Origin: Delphinapterus leucas
Taxonomy: Eukaryota; Chordata; Mammalia; Artiodactyla; Monodontidae
Assembly (NCBI RefSeq): GCF_002288925.2
Contig: NW_022097996.1
Span: 10,052,451 to 10,116,450, forward strand
Direction: 5' to 3'
DNA length: 64,000 bases
Part shown: piece by piece, positions 55,740-64,000 of the stretch
Layout: each line of letters begins with the position of its first letter
Position numbering within the stretch: position 1 is the stretch's first letter
The notes under the pieces: generated by a model
Seen by the model: the letters and a program-made list of their open reading frames with translations, nothing else
Databases searched by the model: none
Told to the model about the DNA's origin: nothing
Program-made: the position numbers and the translations under genes

Positions 55740-56285
55740 AAAAAAATTACATGGTGAAATGAAATTTTCATTACACAAGTACTACTTGAACACATTCTCT
55801 GTAGGGGAAAAAAAAATGCAAACCTTCCAGAGCAAACAAAATCTTCCTTGATAACCACTCCTAATCCCAGCCCTTCCCCAGAGGTTAACCACTGTTACGA
55901 GTTTGTTGGTATTCTCCAAATGCTTAACATACTTGCATTTATACCTAAAGAACTTAAAAGAAGCTAAGTGCACCGGGAGTAGTAAGTAGTGTGCTGGCCC
56001 CTTCCACCCCACTACATCTCAGGGATGGCTTCCTGTCAATATGTATAGGTCTTATTGATTTTGTTTAACTCTTGCATAGCCTTCCTTAGAATCAGAAGGC
56101 TAAACTGTTGGTTGATTTAGCCTAATTGATGGCCATTTAAGTTATTTCCAAATCCTCTGCTGTTACAAACGCTGTTACAATAAACATGGCCGTACATGCC
56201 TCTTTGCCACACACGTCAGTGTTTCTCTAGGGTAGATCCTGAGAAAGGGGACTTGCTAGGGAACAGGGTACATTAATTTTAAATC
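55740..56285 (-). repeat. L1M fragment
   Basis: Complemented ancient L1: ATAACCACTCCTAATCCCAG, CAGAGGTTAACCACTGTTAC, GGCCATTTAAGTTATTTCCA, CAATAAACATGGCCGTACAT. Confidence 0.72.
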
Positions 56286-59200
56286 TTAATGAAGACCCAT
56301 TACAAGGTCAGTTCCAAGCTTAGATTTAACGCAGGCCAGGCATACATGAGGTGGGCTCAGACACGAAGCAATTGTTTTCTAAGAATGGGGCAGGCTTTAG
56401 GGTGTGCGAGTGTGTGGCCCCATGCTTCGACACGGTTTGGCTGGGTGTTGGGAAGGGCTCCGCTTAGCCCCATAGTCAATTCTGTCTGGCCCCCTGAGGA
56501 CTTTGGCCTGCGTGTTGGAGAAGAATCACTGGATGGATGAGCAGCGGTGGTGGACTCTGGATGGTCAATTCTAAACCCAGTTCATTCCCTAGCTGGAGAT
56601 CTCCAACGCATCTGATTCTTCTCCGTCCGTCCTTAGAATACAAAGTGTGGCCTCACACTAATTATACAGCACAGATCTATGAATGTCACTCTGGAGCGTA
56701 TTAAGTGCCTTAATAAACGAGTGCTGGGTGTTTGATGCAGGAGAAGCTCTGCGAGGCCTAAAGTTCTCTAAAGTCAGGGTCTGAAGCTGAGGCTCCGTCA
56801 TTCTTCTGTTCAGTTCATCGGCAAGAGCCTGCACGTGTGTCGAGTACCGGCAGATTATTTAGAACGCTGGTGTTTTGGTTCTGCGGCTCCCCTTGCCCTG
56901 GGTTTCTGGTGAGTCGGTCGGTGCTGCCCTGTGTGCTGTGTAGGTCTGCACGGGTGAATGTGGATCCAGATCTGGGACAGCTGGAACCCGGGACTGAGCG
57001 TCAGATTTGGGGAGTTCTCGCAGAGGCTGGTCATGCTCCGCCTCGGGGAGGCCTGCCAGTGGGCCTTGAGCCACCCTGGGCAGGGCACCAAGATGGAGAT
57101 TTCAGCTGGAAGAGGAGGGCAGGGTTGGGACCTGTGTGCTGAGAGCAAGGTGAGGGGCCGGGTCACGTGGGCTCTGCTTTGAGCCACAGGGCAGAGCCGG
57201 CCGGCTGGGTGTTGAGCTCTCGAAGCAGGGAGCCCTGCGGTTGCTTCACCGTGGCCAGCTGGCCTCTAAATGGAATATGCTGGATTTCTCGGTTCCCCTG
57301 TCTTGCCGAAATCAGTTCTGTTGAGATTTCAGTTAATCAGCGGCTCACCCGTGGTCAACTTCTTGATTCCCTTTAGAGTCAGTTGTGTTACTGGTTCGGG
57401 TTGAATATCCTTTTGCAACCTCAGTTTCCAGGTGCCAGCGGGCCAGTGGCTCCTAAGCTCTCCGAGTGGCCCACCGTGTCATTTAGCTGTCTAGTGCTGG
57501 TCTGAAATCGGGGAACAGGGGAGGCAACACATCTGTTGAGATCCTTTCACATGCTGGGCACTGTTCTCATTTTTCATGGCAAGGCAGGAAACTGAGGCTC
57601 CGAGGTGGTGGCTTGTTGCCGAAAGTCACACAGGTCAAGGTGATGGGCTGCCACGAGCCCTTTTCCTGGAGAGGCGTCCTCGGCAGTGTGCCCGGGGTTA
57701 GCTTCTCTTGCACATTCTGTTTCCATTTTGAGGAGCCAGTTTTAGTTGCTCAGGTGTATCCAGACTTTTTTTCCCCCTCAGCCACAGCATTCCTGGGGGA
57801 TGGGAAGCATTCCCGCTGGTACTGGGGGAGATGCTCCAATCCCAGGAGATCAGAGCAGTCTCCCGGGAGAAGGTGATAGAGTGACAGCCTGAGGAGCCAC
57901 TGCCATCCTGAAACAGAAAGCCTGTACAGTCAGCCGGGAAGTCAGAAGGGAGGGAAAAGTTGGATTAAAAGTTGATCTGTGGAAGCCTGTTATCGCCCTT
58001 CTGGCTAGACACATCTATTCCCTTGGCTGGTCAGCCATCCTGGTCTTGGAACGAATTCTGGCACCCAGCTCTTATTTCAGGTTTTTAAATGTTATCAGCC
58101 ACTAGAATGTTCTGTCATCCCAACAGCACGTGTTTCTTATCTTGTGACTTATAACTGCCAAGATTACACTTTTATTTCCCACTGGCTGGTTTGGCACTGG
58201 TGGCTCCCAGATGAGACTTGGATTCTGGAGGGGTATTTTGGGCACCTTGATCCCTTCCCATACCTGTTTCTCTCTTCTGGTTTGGTGTCTCTAGTTGGCC
58301 CATCCTGTCTGCGTGTGCATGGTTTCTCATCTATAATTTTGCATCTCCCACTCCTGGCCCAGCCCCCGGACCAGGTGGTTCCTTTCTTGGGCACCTGCAG
58401 CCCTGTGTGCTCTGATTATCCACCCCTGTAGAGGGCTGCTGCCTTTTTATTACCTATTGATTCCAGCCGGGAAAGTCACCAGGTGGCTCTCACCTTCCCT
58501 ACAACTGACGCCCCCCCACCGTCTGTTTATTTAGCATAGTCAGGGAATGTGATTATTCATTCAAATGACTGTTGAGTTCCGCAAAGTTTTTCTGCTTTAA
58601 CCACTTCAGTGAAAAAATAGAGAGAGAGCGCCTGCATTTCTCTGCCTTCAAAGTGGGGAGAACATAAGGGGCCCTTTTCTTGTATCTCGGGGTTGGCGCC
58701 TCAGGCATCATGATCACAGAGCTTTTCTGGCGTGTCCACCACTCAGGGCCTTACACTAATGGGTCCTGGACTGTTAGGCGTTTTAAATTCTCCCCTCTGT
58801 GTTTTATATTTTGGGGGGTGGTTCTTTTATTGCCAGCTTTCTCTTTTCATTATTGTAAGTGCCTCTAATAGATCCCTTCTTCCCAATGAAACTCACGCTT
58901 TCTCCCTCACAGCGTTCATTGTGAGGATCAGACAAGGCCATGTGAAGGCATTGGGGCTGGGAACTCTGGAGCCCTTCCAGCCCGAGCCCCTGTCCTGCTG
59001 CTGGGTCTCCCCTTGAGGGGAAGAGAGAATGAGTCCAGGGAGGGGCCGGGAAAGCTGCAGACACCCCAGCTGGCTAGCTCGGGCAAATCAGTGGCCTTCT
59101 GGAGGACCCTCAGTTTTCTGAGCTGTAAAATTGGGATTAAATTGTCCCTCCCTGTTTCCTTGAGTTGCCAGGAGGTCAGAAAAAAAAGGAAGCCTCGAAT

Positions 59201-60286
59201 GTGTGTATCAAAGTGACTGTAAACCCAAATGCCATCGTTGGCGGTTAACGTTCAGGTTGGAAGCTTACCCTGCAAACTGCTGCAGGGAACTGTCAGTTCT
59301 CGGGGGCTTGTTCTTGCGGAGATACTCAGCTCCTGGCTGGCTCCCTCCTTCCTGCTGGCTCTGGGTAGGATGCTGAGTCAGCAGTCATACATCTCCGTGC
59401 CTCCTGCGTCTCACATAGTTTTGGTACAGCCAAATCAGGTTTAACCACAGTGCAGGCACCCACATGTATACACATGCATGCATGCCCCGTGCATGTACGA
59501 AAACAGTGCTGGATCATCTCTCCCTCTCACGTGGCACGTTTGTAGGCATGCTTTTACTTATCCCTGCTTCCTCATAAAGCATTCTCTACCTGTTTTCAAG
59601 AAAACACTGCTATCTTAGAACCGAGTCTGAAACACTGAAGCGCTACTAAGACGCTATGACTGTTCTTCATTTTTAGGCGAGCAGCAGGTCTTATTTCTTA
59701 CAACACATTATTTTTTAAATCCGGGGCTCTCCTCACCTGTGGGAATAGCATCTGTTCAAAATCATAAATTTGATGGGATAAGCAAGGGCTTGCCGTCTAA
59801 GGGAGATGCAGTCCGTCGGAACTAATAGAAGTAGTTACAGATCACTGAGCCCTGTGTGCCCAGTACTGTGCTAAGAATTGTCTTGTTTCATACGGAGTAG
59901 TGTATGCACAGCAGAGCAATGAATAAAGGGCACTGGTGGTTTTGAAAGCAAATGGGGAGCTAGGTGTGAAGGAAGGGGAAGTGTAGTTCTGGGCTGAACT
60001 GTGAAAATGCTTTCCTTCCCTGCCGGCAGTGCAAACAGAATGGTCTCTTTTACTTGATTGATTGGCTGTTGTGCAGTCAGACCGACAAAAGTATTTGTTG
60101 ATCAGGGTCATTTGTTATTTGCTGGAGAAAATTCAGTGTAACCAGATCAGGTGACCTATTTCTGTGGCCCATCTGCTGGGATATGAAAATAGCACGGCTA
60201 TTTGGGGCCCTTATTTTCTCCTTCCATTTTTCTGTTACATCTATTACTCAGATGATGGTAGTCTAAACTATTATACATCGAGGCAG
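56286..60286. other. Long unique non-coding stretch
   Basis: About 4 kb without SINE, LTR or clear LINE insertion, apart from one MIR. GC-moderate, with scattered small frames and no recognisable product. Together with 47-50 kb this is the most repeat-poor DNA in the window. Confidence 0.5.
57530..57645 (-). repeat. MIR SINE fragment
   Basis: TTTCACATGCTGGGCACTGT, then GGCAGGAAACTGAGGCTCCG and GCCGAAAGTCACACAGGTCA, in complement. Confidence 0.78.
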
Positions 60287-60301
60287 TGTAATCCAGTTTT
60301 T

Positions 60302-60508
60302 TTTTTTTTTTTTTTTGCGGTACGTGGGCCTCTCACTGTTGTGGCCTCTCCCGTTGTGGAGCACAGGCTCCGGACGCGCAGGCTCAGCGGCCATGGCTCA
60401 CGGACCCAGCCGCTCAGCGGCATGTAGGATCCTCCTGGACCGGGGCACGAACCCGTGTCCCCTGCATTGGCAGGCGGACTCTCAACCACTGCGCCACCAG
60501 GGAAGCCC
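60302..60508 (-). mobile_element. Young ~205-bp CHR-derived SINE with 15-bp TSD
   Basis: Compact class in complement with an unbroken T run, class B box GGTTCGTGCCC, and perfect TSD TGTAATCCAGTTTTT at 60,287-60,301 and 60,509-60,523. Recent insertion next to an older truncated CHR copy. Confidence 0.96.
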
Positions 60509-60536
60509 TGTAATCCAGTTTTTAAAAACCTTCAGA

Positions 60537-60648
60537 CGTGCCACAACTAAAGATCCTGCACGTGGCAACGAAGATCCTGCATGTTGCAACTAAGACCCGG
60601 CACAGCCAAATAAATAAATAAGTAAATAAATATTAAAAAAAAAAAAAA
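60537..60648 (+). mobile_element. 5'-truncated CHR-type SINE (long class) with TSD
   Basis: Only the 3' part remains: GTGCCACAACTAAAGATCCT, GGCAACGAAGATCCTGCATG, GACCCGGCACAGCC, then (AAAT)n and A13. The flanks AACCTTCAGA and AAACTTCAGA look like a duplication, so truncation happened at insertion, not by later deletion. Confidence 0.85.
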
Positions 60649-61346
60649 CTTCAGAAGAAGACAACAATTAGAATGACCTGAGAATCCAAATGGTCATTCT
60701 CTGAACAGCTGATTTAGAAATCTTGGTATTGAATCAATTACTAATGTGCTCAGTGCTGTGATCTTAAGCTCATATCATGAAAACCTAAAATGCATACCAC
60801 ACATTTAAAAAATGGTGTAACAGGACCTGATGTATAACTTGAGAGACCTAGATGTTTTAGTGCAGGCCCTTGGCTACCCTTGGAGGTTTTTCTGTCCAAA
60901 GCCAGGCTGGGAAGAAAATCCTCTGGGAAGAAACGGTCAATATATGCTCAGTGAAGTGAATTTTTTTTTTTTTACTTTTTCTGGAGAAGACACCCCAGAA
61001 GAAAATAAGGCTTAAGAAACTACCAGGCAGCATTTGGGTGGTGATGGTGGAGTATGACAGCTTACCTCTTTCTGCCAAGGTTCAGATAGCAAGGACCACA
61101 GACGCATTTGCATATAGTCATCAATATGCTGTGGACAGACATGGCATCTCTCAACAGAGATCGTCCCTGGCCAAGAATTGCTAAAAAAGAATTGTTTTGG
61201 ACAAATGAATTGTCCTATTCTCCACTGAGTTCTGTTATAAAATAAAAGATGTGGTGTGCTGTAACATTTTGACCTTTGCATGAGCTTAGAATGTCACATT
61301 GAAAAAGAAATGAAGTTAAAACTTTACAGATTTAAAAGGAAATATT
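60649..61346. other. unassigned non-coding stretch
   Basis: No gene or repeat recognised. A T12 run at about 60,961. Confidence 0.45.
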
Positions 61347-61611
61347 AGGGACTTCCCTGGTAGCGCAGTGGTTAAGAATCCGCCTGCCAGTGCAGGGGAC
61401 ACGGATTCGAGCCCTGGTCAGGGAAGATCCCACATGCCGCGGAACCACTAAGCCTGTGCACCACAACTGCTGAAGCCCGTGCGCCTAGAGCCCATGCTCC
61501 GCAACAAGAGAAGCCACTGCAATGAGAAGTCCACATGCCGCAACTAGAGGAATCCCGCACACAGCAACGAAGACCCAACGCAGACATAAATAAATAAATA
61601 AATAAAATTAA
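61347..61611 (+). mobile_element. CHR-type SINE (long class) with TSD
   Basis: Plus-strand unit with A box TAGCGCAGTGG, intact B-box core TTCGAGCCC (written GATTCGAGCCC), the three tRNA-unrelated modules, and a (AAAT)n tail. TSD AAAAGGAAATATTA and AAAAAGAAAACATTA. Confidence 0.93.
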
Positions 61612-62000
61612 AAAGAAAACATTAGCAACTTTCTGATAAAAGATTAAGAATGATATGCAAAATATTAGCCAAAGAACCCAAAACTCAAATCGATGTTCTG
61701 TGCGGTGGTTACCAGGGGAGATCATAGAGTAGAAAGCTTAAGGTTAGTGGAGAACCTGAAACTCTTGGAAGAGGTGTAATGCCCGGCACCTTGGTCCCTA
61801 AATTGTTCATTAGAGAGGCAGCAAAGCACCCATGTTTTGGCAAAGGGGAGTCTTACCCCAAACTTCACCCACCACCAAAACCCCCATTAGTTGTGTAATG
61901 AATCAGTTTGACTTTATGACCTGTGTCCTGGAAGTGCTACTCGGTGATGTCATGGCCCGTTGCCATGGGAGGTAGGAGAGAGCACCCGTTGAGCGTGAGT

Positions 62001-62023
62001 GCATGCGCGCGCGCACACACACA
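62001..62023. repeat. (GC)n(CA)n short repeat
   Basis: GCATGCGCGCGCGCACACAC: alternating purine/pyrimidine, Z-DNA-prone. Confidence 0.9.
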
Positions 62024-63269
62024 TGGATGTGCTGAGACCTGGGATTCTCCGGCAACAGTGACATGTCAAATGGCAATTTGCAACTTAGAACCACAGAGAG
62101 GGTTTGTTTTCCTATTCTGTCGGTCCCAGTTATTTAACTGATGGCAGATGTCCTCATTAAGGGCTATTAGCGCATCAGAAGATGTTTGCTGAGCCTGGAG
62201 AAGGTCTAACCTCTTTTACATGGACCAAAATACATCTTCTCGGGTAGCCAACCCCTCCCTGTGGGTGACAGTGGTGGGGTGAGAAGCAAAGAGGACTCGG
62301 GATATCTTAAAACTGTACATCAGCCAGGAAGTCTTTTTTAGCATGAGTTTATGTTTCGGTCAAGGACTTCCGTAAGTCGAGAATGTAACATTGTAAAGCT
62401 GGATTTGACTGTGTGTTGAAACACTGTTATTGTTACCCTGAAAAAGATGTTTCTTGATTTCTCTTTGCCGACCCTGAACCATATGGCAAGTTAGGGGCTG
62501 GCTGGTTATTATGGACCATCAGTAGCTCCCAAGAAAGAAACCAATAGGGGGGTGAGTTGAAAGTAGAGATCAGGGAAGAAAGATTTGAAGGAAGCGGTGG
62601 TTACATTGGTAGAAACATGCTGGGAGGGGGTTGGGACCCTCAAGCTAAGGTATAAAGTAACAGGCCGTCCTGGAAAGTCCCTCTAGAGTCTACATTAACC
62701 TGGATCCTCTTCCTGCCTGCATGGCAGACCTCTGTAGGTGCTTGAATTCACTTCCAAATCCCCGAAGGACTTGAGGGATGGTGTTATCTGTTGAGCCATG
62801 TTCCTAATGTAATGCTGATCAACGCACCTGGCCATCCTGCCCAGCCTACGTTTAATCTAGATTCATGTTTTTTCACTTCCATGCTATCAATCCTCAGTGT
62901 AAATTCGGCTAAGATTTCCCTTAACTTTTGGGATTGATTACATTATCTCTCTCCACCCTCTCAGAGGGCAATATTGTGTATAAAGGTCTTCCCAAACTGC
63001 TAAATGATTAACAGTGACCTGGACTGTTGAACAAGGTTGGAGGAAAGCATTGGCCTTTATTTTGTAGGTGGGAGGCTAAGATGCAAGTGGAGAATGGGTT
63101 TTCAAGGAAAGAAAAAGCGCACAAGGAGACTTGCAGGATTGGGAGCTGTTTTTTTGTTTTGCTTCTGCTTCTTTTTTTTTTGTTTCCTGTAGAGGTTCAC
63201 TGACATAGGGGAAAAAAATACCATGTAGATGAAAAGCAACTTGAGTGTTTTATTTTGAGAGATCTCACA

Positions 63270-63490
63270 CCTATTGGAATAATGGTAGGATCAGGCCCTT
63301 TGACACCAGATAGACATGAGTTCAGTCCCTAGTGGCTGCCTTTCCTGGTTGTGTAGCCTTGGCAACCTAACCTCTCAGTGGCTCAGTTTCTTCATCAGAC
63401 ATAAAAGACCATATGTTTATCTTAAGTCGCTCTGAGGATTAAATTAGATACAATTTGCGAAAGCTGGTGCTATTAGGCATTTAATAAAGG
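63270..63490 (+). repeat. MIR SINE, nearly complete
   Basis: MIR order: ATGAGTTCAGTCCCTAGTGG, GTTGTGTAGCCTTGGCAACC, TCAGTGGCTCAGTTTCTTCA, CTGAGGATTAAATTAGATAC, ATTTAATAAAGGC. Confidence 0.85.
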
Positions 63491-64000
63491 CAGTTTCCCT
63501 TCCTTCTTTCTCTTCTGCTTTTAAAAATTAAGATTTGGGCGCACTATAAATAAAACAAATAATAAAAGGTATTTCAGGGTGGAATTCAGGCCAGTTAAAG
63601 GTGAAAGGCCAGAGAATGCATGTGGGAAGAAGCCGGAAGTGGGCAGGTTCACCAACTGTGCAAATCCAGCAGGCTTTGGAAGGTGCAGCTTCACAAAGCA
63701 AATAAAAAGCGTTCTTTACATTTAAAAAAAAAAACAGACTTAACAAAAACATCGTCAGAGTCTGTTAGCCAAATATTTCAGGCTCCGTCTGGAAGCCCAG
63801 GAATTTTGGAAATACTACCCTTTCTTCATTTCAGTGGTAGAAACCTCAAACTTCCTGCTGTGGAAAGTGGGGGTGGCCACTGTGTTTTTTTCTTTCTTTT
63901 TGTTTTTTTTTTTTTTTTTTGGGTCAAGAGCAGGATTGTTTCTTTCTCTGGATGGATGCTGCCATCTGATGTCTCTAAGTGGCACTGTGGCTTCACTTCT

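Larger units (their letters stand above)
61612..64000. other. Unique non-coding stretch to window end
   Basis: Mostly unassigned, with the Z-DNA-prone repeat and MIR listed next. A T21 run lies at about 63,906. No coding region recognised. Confidence 0.5.

Noticed and set aside
61347..61420. tRNA gene candidates (A box and B box present)
   Set aside because: These are tRNA-derived SINE heads. They lack a foldable full cloverleaf and are followed by SINE bodies.
1..64000. Bacterial-type systems (operons, CRISPR, phage, toxin-antitoxin)
   Set aside because: The repeat content is mammalian. There are no regularly spaced repeats, operon-like frames or ribosome-binding-site patterns.

Overview
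This window is vertebrate nuclear DNA, almost certainly from a cetacean and most likely a toothed whale. The evidence is the interspersed-repeat content. There are about 28 tRNA-derived CHR-type SINEs, recognisable by a 5' end reading ACTTCCCTGGTGG and a 3' (CAGCC)An or TAAATAAA tail. Six belong to a compact class of about 205 bp with poly(A) tails and near-perfect target-site duplications (TSDs). I saw no Alu, rodent B1/B2, carnivore SINEC, pig PRE-1 or ruminant BovB/Bov-tA element.

I recognise no protein-coding gene, rRNA, functional tRNA gene, snRNA or CRISPR array. The longest open frames are of two kinds. Some run through GC-rich CpG islands, where stop codons are rare by composition (24.3-25.2, 32.8-34.0 and 44.4-45.7 kb). 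Others are decayed retrotransposon frames, namely L1 ORF2 C-terminal pieces at 16.3, 20.3 and 51.5 kb and L2 reverse-transcriptase pieces at 14.3, 21.9, 40.5 and 46.8 kb. I do not call any of these host genes.

Layout. From 0 to 24 kb the sequence is repeat-dense: CHR SINEs, MIR, L1M and L2 relics, three MLT1 LTRs in the same orientation (10.3, 13.2, 17.1 kb), a 74-bp mariner-type miniature element (8.54 kb), and two inverted copies of one retroviral-type LTR (7.4 and 12.3 kb). The second LTR copy sits inside an older LTR and itself contains a MER1-like hAT element. A first CpG island lies at 24.4-25.0 kb. From 25 to 44 kb there are more L1/L2/MIR relics and SINEs, with a second CpG island at 32.9-33.7 kb and a MER20 at 43.2 kb. 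A third and largest CpG island lies at 44.2-45.5 kb, with a good plus-strand splice-donor sequence at 45,018/45,019. From 45.5 to 64 kb the DNA is mostly unique and poor in SINEs, with ancient L2, L3/CR1, L1M and MIR fragments. It reads like intronic or intergenic sequence downstream of a promoter.

The most plausible gene content is therefore one or more first (probably non-coding) exons at the CpG islands, with coding exons outside the window. That is inference. The items most worth a second look are the shared CCAAT/CRE/TATA promoter block kept in both LTR copies, the diagnostic B-box substitution carried by all six young SINEs, the drop in SINE density at 40.1 kb, and the orphan CpG islands.
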